64,000 nucleotides of DNA from Gigaspora rosea (GCA_003550325.1 QKWP01000217.1:273828-337827), one strand, 5' to 3'. Shown: positions 1-12,110, numbered from the stretch's first letter. Program-made: numbers and translations. Notes: generated from the letters alone by a model not told the origin.

Positions 1-265
1 TTATCCTCCTCTCTTATTATTAATAAACTCTTGGGATTTCTAAGGAACAGACACCTTGGAATAGCCCTCTTGTTAAATTAATAAACTGTCTATTATCTCT
101 TGTTGTTTTATACCGAACTGCCTCAGAGAAGTGTTTAGTTTCTTACAGACATAAAAGAAACTATACTTCCCTCTTGCACACCGCTTCACGCCCAAAATAA
201 GGGATCTCAGGAGCCGTGTGGTTGTTACTCTATCAGAATTAAAGAAGGCTTCCGGTACTGTAACA
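1..265 (+). mobile_element. LTR fragment, same family as the LTRs at 20,699 and 25,952
   Basis: Resembles the right two-thirds of the LTRs of the element at 20,699-26,642: the 'gggatttctaaggaacag' block, the 'gaactgcc...agagaag' block, the 'caccgct' block and the closing 'ctgtaaca' follow in the same order. It is cut by the window edge. What follows 265 is AT-rich and does not resemble the TTTGGTG primer-site start seen after the other left LTRs, so this is probably a right LTR or a solo LTR. Confidence 0.8.
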
Positions 266-1204
266 CTATAATATATTTAATAGTATATATTCTAATATGA
301 TCTATATTTCCAAACCTTTAATTATTATTTAATACTATTTTTATATTATTTTTATTAATAATTTCATGCTAATACAGAAAAATTTTACAATAGTTATATG
401 CTAAAATTTAATAATTTATATACTATTATAAAATTATAACTAATATAAGTAAAAATTTATATATTATACAAGAGAAAGTGGGATACTACTAGTACTCTCT
501 GTTGTGTTAATTTCTGTTAATTTTATTTAATCTATTAAGTTTCTATTAAACTATATATTTATTACTGCATTAAATTTTAACTAGATAAAACTATTGGGAA
601 TACAAATTTAAACTACTGTATTTATGCAAAATAATGCACATGGGTATTATTTCAAAAATTGCATTTTCTTAAAATAGCATATTGGTTTTGAAATAACGTA
701 TATGCGTGTCCCAATATAACACATACTTCAAATACTAAATTAATAATCTGCTAAAATAACGAATTCAAATAACAAGCAGAAATAAGAATCTTTTTAGTCA
801 AAAAGTCTGACTTAGATTGGAAAGGCTATATATAAAATTAAGGAATTCAAGATTTTTATACATCACACATATAATACACAATTTTCTAGAAATTAGACCT
901 TTATTCCAAAATAATACCTATGTGTGTATTCGAAATAATGTGCTTCCCCTTGAAATAACATACAGATGCGTATTATTCAAGTAAATACAGTAATAAAATT
1001 ACAAAAATAATTTTATATTAGTCATATTTTAACAAAAAAATATAAGTATTTATTAATATATATTTTTATAGTTAAGTATTTTATCTTTGTTTATTTAATA
1101 TTGATTATATATATTTTGCTGCAATAACACTTTAATCAAATTTTAAATAATAATAGAGTATATTTATCTATTTTAAGGGTAGGTGTAGAGGTAGAACATG
1201 AATC
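266..1204. other. AT-rich non-coding stretch
   Basis: No convincing coding frame, RNA gene or terminal repeat was seen. Short runs such as TATTATTTC/GAAATAA recur but do not form a clear element. Confidence 0.5.
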
Positions 1205-2180
1205 CAGATTTATATTTGTATCCAGATTAATCTGAATTTTAACTAAATCTGGATTCAGTTTTTTGAACAAAATATATTCAGATATAATATAATTCGGATA
1301 TAATATATAATCTGGATATAATATATAATCTGGATATAATATATAATCTTGATTATATATTATATCCTATTTAAATATTATATCCTAATTCCCTGTCGCA
1401 CTAAGTGTCATTCATAACTACCTTCATTGTTATTTTTATACGTAATTAACCATATTTATAATAATCATATTGTGACCAGAAATCTTTCTATGAGAGATTT
1501 TCAGTTTCATATTGATTATCAGGAAACTCTAATTTTTTACGCTTAATTTTTATTTGAAGAATTTACTTTTTTATATGTTTCATATTTTATATAAAGAACT
1601 TTAAATACCAAAGTAAATAAGCATAGTAAGATGAAGCTAAAAAAGACACGATAAGAGCAAAGCAAAAGTAAGAGCTTGAAAAAAGTTAAACATAGAAGTA
1701 AAAAAGCAAAGCCAATAAAAAAAAGTAAAACAGTAAAAACAATATAAATAAAAAAATAAAGCAAGGCTCAAAAGTTAGTAAAGCACAATATGAATATAAA
1801 TATGGAACACTTGTAAAAATAATAATTAAAATCTAGTGACACACTCCTGGGGATTATTTATTTATTTCCCAGGGTGAATTATATCAGAGGTTGCCGATGA
1901 TCATAGTACATGGATGGCGCAAAGGGCCATCTATGTGCTACGATCATACGATCATCAGTAATCTCTGCTATAATTTCTACTCTCTCCCCCAGGAAATAAA
2001 TAATACTAATTATATTTGGATTATATATTATATCCGGATATAATATCCAATTCGGATATATTTATCAATCCAGATATAAACATATCCGGATATATTTTAT
2101 TAATCCAGATATATTTATATCTGGATTTAAATGGGATTAATCCTGATTGATCTTTTTTAATTTTACTTATATCTGGATTG
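1205..2180. repeat. Element with (T)ATCTGGATATAA subterminal repeats
   Basis: Both ends are packed with variants of TCCAGATATA / TATATCTGGA in opposite orientations (about 1205-1375 and 2010-2180) around a unique centre. This is the usual build of a non-autonomous DNA transposon with subterminal repeats. Exact ends and target duplication could not be fixed. An A-rich stretch near 1,560-1,780 reads as a hydrophobic minus-strand frame, but it is low complexity and not credible as a gene. Confidence 0.45.
1846..2004. repeat. Hairpin (imperfect palindrome, about 70-bp arms)
   Basis: The left arm (from 'cctggggattattta' through 'gatgatc' and 'catggatggc') is matched in reverse complement by the right arm ('gccatctatgtg', 'gatcatcag', 'cccccaggaaataa'). 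It lies in the centre of the TCCAGAT-repeat element and is probably a small nested MITE. Confidence 0.55.
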
Positions 2181-4163
2181 GAAAAATTCTTAAGGTTCTA
2201 GATAGGCGTACAAATTTTCAATTTCATATAAAATCGGTTGTAGATCAACTTTGTATAACTAATTTATATGATATTACATGATTTACATATAAACATTATA
2301 TGATCTGACCAATCAATTTTTTGTACAACCTACAAAAAGCATATAGCGTCCTACAAAAATTTAATATGTAAAGTTGATTTTTTTAAAGCAATGGATATTG
2401 CGCAACTATATTATTATAAACAAACTATTTAAAACTACCTAATATATAAATTTTATACAAATTAGTCAAAATCTTAAAAAAATTTATTAGAAGCATTTTT
2501 TTATTACTATATAAAATTCTAATATACCAAGTAAATCATATGAAAAATAATCAACATTCACCCTACCCTTAATTGGCCAATTATAAATCATGTGATCTGT
2601 AACAAAAATACTATGTAACAGAGTGCAACAAATAAATTTATTCTATAAAATTTTATAAAATTATAAAATTTTTTTTCAATTCCATCTAGTTATTAAAATA
2701 TATAAAAAAATTTTTTTAGAAGTTTTCAAATTTTGATTTAGCTGGTTTATAAAAATCTATAATTAATTTTATATTTCTAATTATTTGTTTAAAACTATAT
2801 ATTTACTTTGTAATTACTTTAAACTTTTTCTAATAATTAATTACAATATTAATTTAGCAAATTTTTGTATTTAGCAAAATATATTAAAAACTTTATACAA
2901 AAATCTATAAAATCAAAATAACAAAAAAAAATTGAACATATATTATAAAATTATTTTATTTTAATTATTATAAAATGCTCTTATAGTATTTTACTACTAT
3001 ATGTAAATTAGATTTGCAAATCTGTATAACAAAAACAAAAAAATAAATTTTTATAAAACAAAAAATAAATTTTAATTACTTTAGAGTTATAGTGAGGCAT
3101 GGAATTTTATCTGGACATTAGTATATACAAAATTTAGCAAGGAATTTTTTTTATTAGAGCCCAAAAGGTAGCAAAATTTTGAAAACAAGAAAACAAAATT
3201 TTATATTATACCTGATCTTAAATTTTGATTACTATTTTAATAGTTTTGTATAATATAGTATAAAATACTATAGATGCATTTTAAAAAAACTTAACTTATT
3301 TTATAATAATAATTGCCTTATTACTTTATTAATAGGCTTTTGAAATATAGTTCTAATTTATATATTATATAATAAAATAAAAAAATTGAATATAGAAACA
3401 TGTTTTTATAAAAACTCTATATATCAAATAATTATATTTAGGGTTAGTAAAATTTTATTTGTATTTTTTTATTAACAAAGTTAAAAAATTTGTAGCTAAT
3501 TTTAATTGGCCAATAATAAGCAATATATTCTATAGTTATATGCTCATTTTGATTTTATTTATATATAGGGTCTCTATAAAGACATGTCTCTATAAAATAT
3601 TAACTATAAAATAATTAGCTTTTTTTACTTTATAAACAATTATTTAGCCGGTATCTTATTTACTTACAATTAGTTTATAAAAGGTTTATTTTATAAGCAA
3701 TATATAATGTTCATATTATTTTACTAACAACTTATAATTATTAATACAAAGTAAATTATAATATTATGCTATAAAAATTTGATAAAATTGTATAAAAACT
3801 AATAATGCTACTAAAATTAATTTTTTAAAAAGAGCTGGCCTATTTCATTTTTATTAGAGCAAATAGAAATTTTTAAAAGAGAACAAATAAAATTATATAT
3901 ATTTATATTTTTTATAATGTTGATTATTCAAAATAAGTATCAAAAATTTTTGTTTTTAAGTAAAATAGATCAAAAACTATTTGTTTTCAAATTTTATATT
4001 TGGGTTTTAAAACCTAAAATAATTTTGTTTGTACATATTAAGAACCATACTAAATTTAATACATAATATATTGCAGTCGAACCTTTATAAATGCAACCTC
4101 TATAAATATAATACTTTTCTAAATGCATGGCCTTGTTGTAGTTTTACTACATAAGTACATATA
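2181..4163. other. AT-rich non-coding stretch
   Basis: Very AT-rich with long A and T runs. No coding frame, terminal inverted repeat or RNA gene could be supported. Confidence 0.5.
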
Positions 4164-4507
4164 GGTGTGTTCAATTAAAAGGGCCCATTTTTATATATAT
4201 TTTATTTTGAGATATTTGAGTTTAATTATTTGTTTTGATTTTCAGACTGATCTGGGATTAATCAAATTTCACGATATTGATTGGTTAAAGACAGCAAATG
4301 ACTATCAGGTAAACTTGTGACGTGTGTTGGCTCTACGAGACTCATATCATTTTTCTTTTTACATTATATATCTTGATTTATTATTATTTAAATCGACTTT
4401 CATTTATAATTAAAAAAAGTCAATTATGTCAAAATTAATATAAATCTATTGAAAACTTATTTTTCAAAAAAATGTAAAAATGGGCTCTTTTAATTGAAGA
4501 TACCCCA
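4164..4507. mobile_element. Tc1/mariner-like MITE, copy 1
   Basis: About 344 bp. The interior (ATTTGAGTTTAATTATTTG, TTGATTGGTTAAAGA, GTGACGTG..TTGGCTCTACG) matches the MITE at 20,724-21,065 over its length. The ends are an imperfect inverted repeat around TTCAATTAAAAGGGCCCATT and are flanked by TA. It lacks the clean ends of the 20,724 copy. Confidence 0.75.
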
Positions 4508-4670
4508 TATAGATTTTTATTTTCCTAAATGCAATATCTTCCTAAATGCTAGATCTTTTGCTATCTGTACATAGTGCACTTATGAGGTCTAACTATAGTA
4601 TAATACAATATTGTATAATTATCTTTAACACACTTTAAGCAACTTAAATACCTACAAAGTAAGTGAGAAC

Positions 4671-4929
4671 TAGTGATATGAGTTGGTAGCTACTGGTAGG
4701 AATCTACTACTGGTATCTACCATTAGATAACGGTAGATACCATTAGGTAAATTATATGCAGGGTAGACACCAATAAAATAATAGAATAAAATTTTAAAAT
4801 TATATAATGTTAATAAATTTTATTTATCATGTGACTAGTAGATCTACCGGTAGTGGTAGCTACTGGTAGCTACCACCTACCAGTAAATACCAGTAGGAAT
4901 ATGCCAAATTGGTAGAATTCACATTACTA
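4671..4929. mobile_element. hAT-type MITE with 8-bp target duplication GTGAGAAC
   Basis: 259 bp, ends TAGTGATATGAG ... CACATTACTA. GTGAGAAC is present directly on both sides (4663-4670 and 4930-4937). The interior is full of TACTGGTAG / CTACCAGTA repeats in both orientations. Eight-base duplications and TAGNG-type ends are typical of hAT elements. Confidence 0.85.
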
Positions 4930-4937
4930 GTGAGAAC

Positions 4938-5336
4938 CTTTAAATTATCAAGTCCTATATATATAGCCAAATTTTGGATCGGGCTGGAAATTGGGTCAGA
5001 GCCAATAGAATTGCAAAAAATTTTGCAAATAAAAAAAAAAACTAACCTAATATAAGTTAAATTTTTAAAAAATTTTTAATTCTGGCCAGAATTATAATAC
5101 CTTTGGCCAGAATTATAGTAATTCTGGCCAAAATTATAGTAGCCAAATTTTAGGTTTAGAGGAGGAACAGAAATCAGCTGATTTTTTAGAGTGGTGGGGG
5201 TTTAGGGCAGCGCCATTTATCACCTGATTTTTTAGTTGGGTGGGGGTAGAGAAATTATCAGGTCCTATATATAATATAATATATATAATATATTTAAATA
5301 TATATTTATATATATTATTATATATATATAATTTTT
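4938..5336. other. Non-coding stretch with short duplicated blocks
   Basis: Holds repeats of ATTCTGGCCAGAATTATA (about 5085-5145), two versions of a CTGATTTTTTAG..GGTGGGGGT block (5175-5240) and two copies of ATTATCARGTCCTATATATA (4945 and 5254), then a TATA microsatellite. No gene seen. Confidence 0.5.
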
Positions 5337-5696
5337 AATATTGAATAACTTTTGATCCACTAGTCCATTTTTGATGATTTAACTACCAAACTGTTCGCCT
5401 TAGTGAGACAATTCTAACAAGACCAAAATTATTAAATTCTAATTACAGGATCCTAAGATCGACAAAGATTTGTATTCTATAAACAATTAAGAATTAGAAA
5501 TATCTAATTTGGCACACCTAAGTTCTACGATGAATACTACATGCCATATCAATCAGATCAGATAATTTTGGTACCATTTGATTCGTCTCATCGAGACGAA
5601 TCAAATGATACCAAAATCACTGAATCTAATCGCTCAATTATGTGATATCACATTTTAACGATTATTTTAAAACATAGTTCAATTTTGGCACAGTAC
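5337..5696. repeat. Foldback-family fragment with a strong hairpin at 5564-5617
   Basis: The left part (GATCCACTAGTCCATTTTTG through AAGACCAAAA) matches the ends of the foldback element at 8432-9490. The right part contains a near-perfect palindrome, ATTTTGGTACCATTTGATTC and its reverse complement meeting at about 5590. The same apex recurs in a second hairpin at 7213-7352, across the hAT-like insertion at 5697-7184. Confidence 0.6.
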
Positions 5697-7184
5697 TAGG
5701 GCTGTTAATCAGTTCGTCCGGTCCTTCCCGGTTAAAAGACCACCTGGTCTTTTAAAAAACTGGACCGGACGCAGTCCAGGACCGAAATAGGACCGAATAG
5801 AGCTAGACCGGACGGACCGATGATCAATATAATACTTTTTTGCTATAACGGTGAAATTAAGTTTATCAGTATAAAGAATTACAATAAGCTTTTCAAATTA
5901 ATAATATTTGCTTATGTGATATTAATACATTTGATAATTTTAGTTATATATAAATTATGGATTAGAAAATAATATAGTATATTAATATAGCAAAATAACT
6001 ATTTAATTAACTTCATAAATATGAACATTGTAATTTAAATCAGTTAAAAAGATATTTTGTCACTTTTAACTACTTAAGATTCGATAATTTGATGAATAAT
6101 ATAATCATAATTGGGCATGCCAAATATTCAATCTTGTCTGATTCAAGACAAGAATTGTCTTAATATATGAAAAAATTAAAGTAAATCAACAAAAGGATTA
6201 GATGTTACTTATATAGAAAAAAAAATATTTATTAATAAAATATTGTTAGCATTTACATGTCTGTCAAACACTTAAAAATTTATAAACTTAATATATTTAA
6301 TAAAAAAAATATAAAAAATAAAGTATACTACTAGTAGCAGGTTATTTCTAATCGTAGTTTAAATGCTATTAGAATTATGCCATTCAGTATGATGAAATGT
6401 TTTAAATTTACTAGTATTACTATCTTAACATCACAATACAACAATAATTTTTTTATTAAATTTCAACAATAATTAATTATCGGTAGTATACTTAATGCAA
6501 ATTTGATTTTCAAAATAAATTAGCCAAATTTAGTATGTGTTGTAATCTCTAAATCCAGATGATCCACATTATATATAAATCCTTATCAATGTGTACCGAC
6601 ATTGAAAAAACTGATAATCTATAATTTGACAATAATGGTACATTCATTACTTACATGGCAGATTACACTTATTTTAAATTTGATCAATATACTAAATTTG
6701 CATTTTGGATTACGAATTGAGGCAAGCTAATAGTTAATTTTAGTCGAATGCAAATTATAATTTTTATCATTAAAAAATCTCAGCAAATTAATCATTGGCT
6801 TGTTTCAAACTTGTGTTCCAAAATAATGCCATAGGCGTTATTTCGCACAAATACAGTGCAAATTTTAAATCAACTGATCATGCCATTGCTGTCATTAATA
6901 AATTTCTCTATTTTATTAACATTAACAATAGCCTGTTCACATTATACATTAAATGTTGTTTAATCTTGTTTAACAAACTAAGGGGTTTGTAATTGAATTT
7001 TAACCAAAAACAACATTTTATAGTTGTTTCAAAATGCGTATTATCAAGATAAATATTTAGTTTATTTGATATTTACTATTAGGACTGATGGTCCTTTCGG
7101 TCCGTTCTAAAAAGGACTGAACCGGCCCGGTCCCTGGATGGACTGAAGGACCGTCAGTCCGGACTGGACCGATTAACAGCTCTA
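5697..7184. mobile_element. hAT-like non-autonomous element (GGACCG-rich ends)
   Basis: 1488 bp with ends TAGGGCTGTTAATC ... GATTAACAGCTCTA. Both subterminal regions are crowded with GGTCC / GGACCG motifs in both orientations (5715-5820 and 7085-7175). The flanking octamers CACAGTAC and CACTTACC agree only in part, so the target duplication is decayed or the ends are off by a few bases. The interior has no transposase frame. Confidence 0.7.
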
Positions 7185-7212
7185 CACTTACCTAATTTGG
7201 TGCACTAAAGAT

Positions 7213-7352
7213 CTCTAATGATATTTGTGAACTATTGATCCAAATTATACAATTTTGGTACCATTTGATTCATCACGATGAGACGAGTCGGATGGTACTA
7301 AAATTATGCGATTATGATTGATAGTTCACAAGATATCATCATTTAATCAAAA
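7213..7352. repeat. Hairpin related to 5538-5657
   Basis: GATATTTGTGAACTATTGAT pairs with a diverged inverted copy near 7330-7350, with ATTTTGGTACCATTTGATTC and its degenerate complement at the apex. Same family as the hairpin centred near 5590. Confidence 0.55.
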
Positions 7353-7399
7353 TAACCTGTGTAAAGCAAATTTGAAATTAAAATAAAATCATTGATAAC

Positions 7400-8425
7400 A
7401 GTCATAGGACATGTTTTATGTTCTTTTGAAATAAGTTTATAATAAAAATTAGGAATTTGTTATAAAGTGCACTGTGCACTCAGTGCACCCCTTGAGTAAC
7501 TCCTATTATGTTACTAAGCTATTTTACAATTTTACTAAGGTAACTCCTGTTGTATTACTAAACAAAAATGCTCCTCTCGCAATTTTACCCTAAACCCAAC
7601 CCCAATCCTAACCCTAACCCTAAACCTAACCCTAAACCTAACCCTAAACCTAACTCTAACCCTAATTTTATACTAATTTATAGGGGTGCACTGAGTGCAC
7701 CAGTGCACTGGTTAGATTTTTTCTAAAAATTATAATAAAAACATATGAATTTACTATAAACTTTGGGCTAAAGATCCTTCTCGGCTTAACTAATTAACTT
7801 AAAATTAAATTTTACAAACATATAGAACAAGAAAAGAAGAAAATTTTGAGCTTAAAAACTGTTTTGAAATTTTGTCAATTTTGCATTTTTTCAAAATGTA
7901 ACATCGCCAAAAACAAAAATTTACTAATTTTAAATTAGCAATTATGTGTAAAATCATGCTCTGAACAACTTTACTTAGTCGACCAAAGAAGGTTACTTTG
8001 TAAGAAAAATAGGTTTGCAATATGCTAAAGTTAAAAATTTTCAGTTTGCAATATAAAACTCTTTTAAAAAATTTTAACTTTAGCATATAGCAAACCCATT
8101 TTTCTTACAAGGTAACCTTCTTTGGTCGCCTAAGTAAAGTTGTTCAGAGCATGATTTTACACATAATTGCTAATTTAAAATTAGTAAATTTTTGTTTTTG
8201 GTAATATTACATTTTGAAAAAGTGCAAAATTGACAAAATTTCAATATGGTTTTTAAAATTTTCTTTTTTTCTTGTTCTATATGTTTGTAAAATTTAATTT
8301 TAAGTTAATTAGTTAAGCCGAGAATGATCTTCAGCCCAAAGTTTATAGTAAATTCATATTTTTTTATTATAATTTTTATTATAAATTTATTTCAAGCCTA
8401 TTTTAAGGGGGCATGTCCTATGACT
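7400..8425. mobile_element. Foldback element with about 300-bp inverted arms
   Basis: Left and right arms (about 7734-8040 and 8066-8375) are inverted copies that differ at only a few percent of positions by eye, around a roughly 25-base spacer. The arms continue outward to AGTCATAGGACATG ... CATGTCCTATGACT. The left arm is interrupted by a MULE-type MITE (7452-7723). The minus-strand frame at 7805-8086 is arm sequence, not a gene. Confidence 0.8.
7452..7723. mobile_element. MULE-type MITE with telomere-like interior, copy 1
   Basis: 272 bp, flanked by the 9-bp duplication TAAAAATTA (7443-7451 and 7724-7732), ends GGAATTTGTTATA ... TTAGATTTTTTC. Near each end is a GTGCACTGAGTGCACC-type inverted repeat. 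The centre (about 7590-7665) is a run of CCCTAA-like units. The uninterrupted arm of the host foldback element gives the empty site. Confidence 0.85.
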
Positions 8426-8431
8426 AATAAC

Positions 8432-9490
8432 CTTTGATAAACTGGTCTGTTTTTGATAATTTTATCACCAAAATGACTGCCTTGAAGAAACAATTCCAAC
8501 GAGCCCAAAATTATTAAAATTTAATCACAGGATCACAAGATCGTTAAAGATTTTCTTATTATTTTGATAAAATTAGATTAATTGATCATCTGCCTATTAA
8601 CTGGATAGGCGAAATGTGGCGTGATTCCATCTAAAATTTTTATCTTACTAAGTTAATGATATATGTCCACTAATTAAAAGTTGTAGAGCTCATCGAGATG
8701 CATTTAATAGTGGTTAGATCATCCAAATCGGCCCAGTGGATAGCAAGATAACATCAAAAAATGATTGGCTAACTATGTGACAGAAATCATATAGGCAAAA
8801 TGTAGCGTGCTTCCATATAACACATTTTTCTTACTAAGTTAATGATACATGTCCACTAATTAAAAGTTGTAGAGCTCGTTGAGACACATCTAATGGTGGT
8901 TAGATCATCCAAATCAGCCAGGTGAATGTCGAGATATCGTCGAAAAACGATTGGCCAACTATATAAAATCTCTATGTAAAACAACCATTGTTTTATAAAG
9001 ATTTTATATAGTTGGCCAATTGTTTTTTGACAATATCTCGCCATCCACTAGGCCGATTTGGATGATTTAACCACCGTTAGATGTGTCTCAACTAGTTCTA
9101 CAGCTTTTAATTAGTGGGCATGTATCATTAACTTAGTAAGAAAAAAGTTTTAGATGGAAGCACGCCACATTTCGGTTTGGCTATGATTTTGTAGACAATA
9201 TCTTGCCATCCAGTAGGACGATTTGGATGATTTAACTATTGTTAGATGCGTCTCAATGAGCTCTACAACTTTTAATTAGTGGACATGTATTGTTAACTTA
9301 GTAAGAAAAAAATTTTAAATGGAAGCACACCACATTTCGCCTATTCTAAACAGATTATCAATTAAATTTACACAAAAGTTGAACCATTTTGGGATCCTGT
9401 AATTGGATTTTGATGGTTTTGGGCTTGTTAGAATCATCTTACTAAGATGAACATTTTGGTAGTTGAATCATTCAAAACAGACCAGTAGAT
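8432..9490. mobile_element. Foldback element with duplicated blocks in each arm
   Basis: The outer ends are inverted copies of a CTGGTCTGTTTTTGATNATT..ACCAAAATG block. Inside, a block of about 190 bp (CACATTTCGCC, TTACTAAGTTAATGAT, TAATTAAAAGTTGTAGAGCT, GGTTAGATCATCCAAATC) occurs twice in one orientation (from about 8620 and 8800) and twice in the other (to about 9160 and 9340). The centre is near 8985 (TATATAGTTGGCCAAT and its complement). Confidence 0.75.
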
Positions 9491-9803
9491 TAAAAGTTTC
9501 TAATTTTTAATATATATATATATATATTATTAAATTTTAACCAATCAAATGCTTAGAAAAATTATCAGGTAGGGGTAAGGTGTCAGCTACTTAGTGAAAT
9601 CTAATCAGGTGATTTCTGGCGCTCCCCTTATGGATCGATCAGGTCTATATGTTATAATTAGATTTAATTGGCTAATATTCAATCAGGTAAAGGGTGGGGT
9701 ATTGCCTTTTATTAAACAGAAATCTGTCCTTCCCTTTATTAATAAAAGTAGTTAAATTTGAAACTTTATAAAAGTATTTAAAACTTAATTAATTAAAAAA
9801 CAA
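9491..9803. other. AT-rich non-coding stretch
   Basis: A TA microsatellite near 9510-9530, then TCAGGTAGGGG / ATCAGGT-type motifs similar to those at 5175-5270. No gene seen. Confidence 0.45.
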
Positions 9804-10113
9804 AGAAATTTGTTATATAGTGCACTCAGTGCACCCCTTGGGTAACCCCTATCATATTACTAAGCAAAAATACTTATCTCACAATTTTACTAGGGTAACC
9901 TCTATTGTGTTACTAAGCAAAAATGCTCTTTTTGCAATTTTACCCTAAACCTAACTTTAACTTTAGTTCTAAATATAACTCTAAACCTAAATCTAAACCT
10001 AATACAAATCCTAACCCTAACCTTTAACTTTTATTAAAGCTACTAGAAATATTAAATTAATACTAAATTTATAGGGGTACACTAAGTGCACTGGTGCACT
10101 GTTTAGATTTTTC
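9804..10113. mobile_element. MULE-type MITE with telomere-like interior, copy 2
   Basis: 310 bp, flanked by the 9-bp duplication AAAAACAAA (9795-9803 and 10114-10122), ends GAAATTTGTTATA ... TTAGATTTTTC. It carries the same GTGCACTNAGTGCACC terminal motif, the same TTACTAAGCAAAAAT.CT interior and CCCTAA-like units (about 9943-10022), more degenerate than in copy 1. Confidence 0.85.
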
Positions 10114-10122
10114 AAAAACAAA

Positions 10123-10857
10123 TTATATAATTTTATTTTTAAAGGTTTTCTATATATTTTTATAAAAAGAAAAATTGTTCTACCTATACTAGTTATTTTT
10201 TTAAAAATTATCAATTGCGCTTGTTAATTTAAGGATTTCTGAAATAAATTTTTTTTAATTTAATTTTTTTTTTTAGATAATTGAGAAAATAATAGCTATA
10301 ATCTTGTTGTATTTTAAAAAAAAAAGAGAAAAATACTGTTAGTAATTTATTTATTAATGCTTTATATAGTAAATAGCCATATTATTATGAACACTTTTTA
10401 GGATTTTATTGCTCAAAATCAGATAATTAAATGCAGTATGAAATTTATATCATATGTTCAGTAAATCCAAGATGCAACATGCTAAAATTTGTGCAATTTC
10501 ATTAGGTTGCTTTGAAGTTATGCAAAAATAAGACAAACTACTATTTTTGGATCAGGCCAAAAATCAAATTTTAAATTTATTTTGTTTAAAAAGTTTTTAT
10601 GAAAATTGTATTTTTATTCAAATCACTTTAACTTAGATAGCATTAAATGATATAGAGATTCTGTTTGTTATTATATAGCTGAGATTGACCATGAGAAATT
10701 TGTTGTATAAGAAGTAATAAAAGAACTTTATAAAGTAGGTGCCTTGGAGGCACTAAAAAAAAGAAAAAAAAGACCTGAGCATATAGGTAGCCATATTTTT
10801 AAGTATTAACTGTAGACTTATTAATTAAGCTTGTTTTTCTTGGATTTGATATCAGAT
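10123..10857. other. AT-rich non-coding stretch
   Basis: No coding frame or terminal repeat supported. It contains poly-A/T runs and one 'AAAGTAGGTGCCTTGGAGGC' patch without recognised meaning. Confidence 0.45.
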
Positions 10858-10860
10858 CGA

Positions 10861-12107
10861 CCCTATAAAAAAATCCATCTGGATATATGTCATGTTTCTA
10901 TGGAAAAGCATGGTGATCTGTGGAACGGCCAGAGACCCGGGTTTGCACATATGAATTCCGTGTTGGCACGACTAGAATGGACCGAATTGGACCGTCTGCT
11001 CAGACATTTTGGACCGTAAATGGACTGGGTTTTGCTGCACTTTACTAAGCCAAAATTCACAGGTTTTGGCACAGTCGAGGTACACGTAAGTTCACGTGCA
11101 TATATTTTTTACGAGTTATAATTAAGAGTGAACTCGATTAGTTAGAGTATAATATAATTGCATAGTGATCCTGGCTGAAATTAAAAAAATCGGCTAAGCC
11201 GATTTTTCGACCCAATCGGTCGATTTTTTCTAAAATCGGCTAGCCAGTTTTATAAGTAAAAAAAACTTTTTTCTCAAGACTTATGAAACATGTTAACTGG
11301 TCTGTGTCATTTCACTGACCGACAATTAGTTCACTGACAATTAGTTTACTGACAGGTTATTTCATCACTAAGTTTTTAAAAATTGCACTATCCTTAACTT
11401 TAATTCCAAATCTGACCCTAACGACAATACCAGAATTACTGTCAGTGAAATGACCCAGACAACTCAGTGACTGTAATCCTATTTGATAGGATACATTAAT
11501 TTTTAATTTTTGAATCACATAATTATATATAATAAGGCTAATCAGGTTTTATTCTAATTATTGTAAGTTGTTTTGATCAAGTTATGATTTATTTAAAATT
11601 TTTTTGGCTAAGCTGACTAAGCCGATAAAATTTCATCGGCTTGGTTGGTCGAAAAATTTTGATCGACCAGTATCACTATAATTGCGAAGGGTTGGTATCA
11701 AAGCAAACATGCCTATAACAAAATTTTGCAAGGAATTTTTTTTGTTAGGAATTAAAGAGCTTTTTCATAGACGAGATTTTGAGATACAGGGGATTTTTTA
11801 AAAAAAGTCAGTTGTTTTGAATTTTCTCGTTACACCTGATCCTGCGATTTTATTGGCCATACGAGATACACGTGCCATTTAATACGTGTAATTCCAAACA
11901 ACGAACCTATACGTGTCATCCCTAATACGTGCCATTCCGTATATAAAGCTTACACGTGCCATTCTGGAAATGCACAACGTGCAGATACGTATCATTTTAA
12001 ACACGTGCCATTCCGTGTAGCGTGCATATACGTGCCACAGTACACGTGCCATTACAGACATCTCTGTGCTAAACCGTAACACCACCCGGACCATTTTTTT
12101 CATAGGG
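10861..12107. mobile_element. CCCTAT-ended DNA element, 3-bp target duplication CGA
   Basis: Ends CCCTATAAAAAAATCC ... GGACCATTTTTTTCATAGGG, flanked by CGA at 10858-10860 and 12108-12110. Subterminal regions carry many ACGTGCCATT repeats (11870-12060) and a GGTTTGCACATATGAATTCC region shared with the element at 18,824. It contains a hAT-type insertion (11163-11678). No transposase frame is visible, so it is non-autonomous. A CACTA-like (CMC) origin would fit 3-bp duplications and subterminal repeats, but the superfamily is not established here. Confidence 0.75.
11163..11678. mobile_element. hAT-type MITE nested in the CCCTAT element
   Basis: 516 bp, ends TAGTGATCCTGGC ... GACCAGTATCACTA, flanked by TAATTGCA (11155-11162) and TAATTGCG (11679-11686), an 8-bp duplication with one mismatch. 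The subterminal regions carry inverted ATCGGCTAAGCCGAT-type motifs; the middle has TCACTGACAATTAGTT repeats. Confidence 0.8.
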
Positions 12108-12110
12108 CGA

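Noticed and set aside
1543-1764. Hydrophobic minus-strand frame of 73 codons, like a small membrane protein
   Set aside because: It reads through an A-rich low-complexity stretch (AAAAGTAAAA type); hydrophobicity follows from composition.
7590-7670. CCCTAA run as a real telomere or chromosome end
   Set aside because: It lies inside a 272-bp MITE with a perfect 9-bp duplication and has a second copy at 9,943; it is interstitial.
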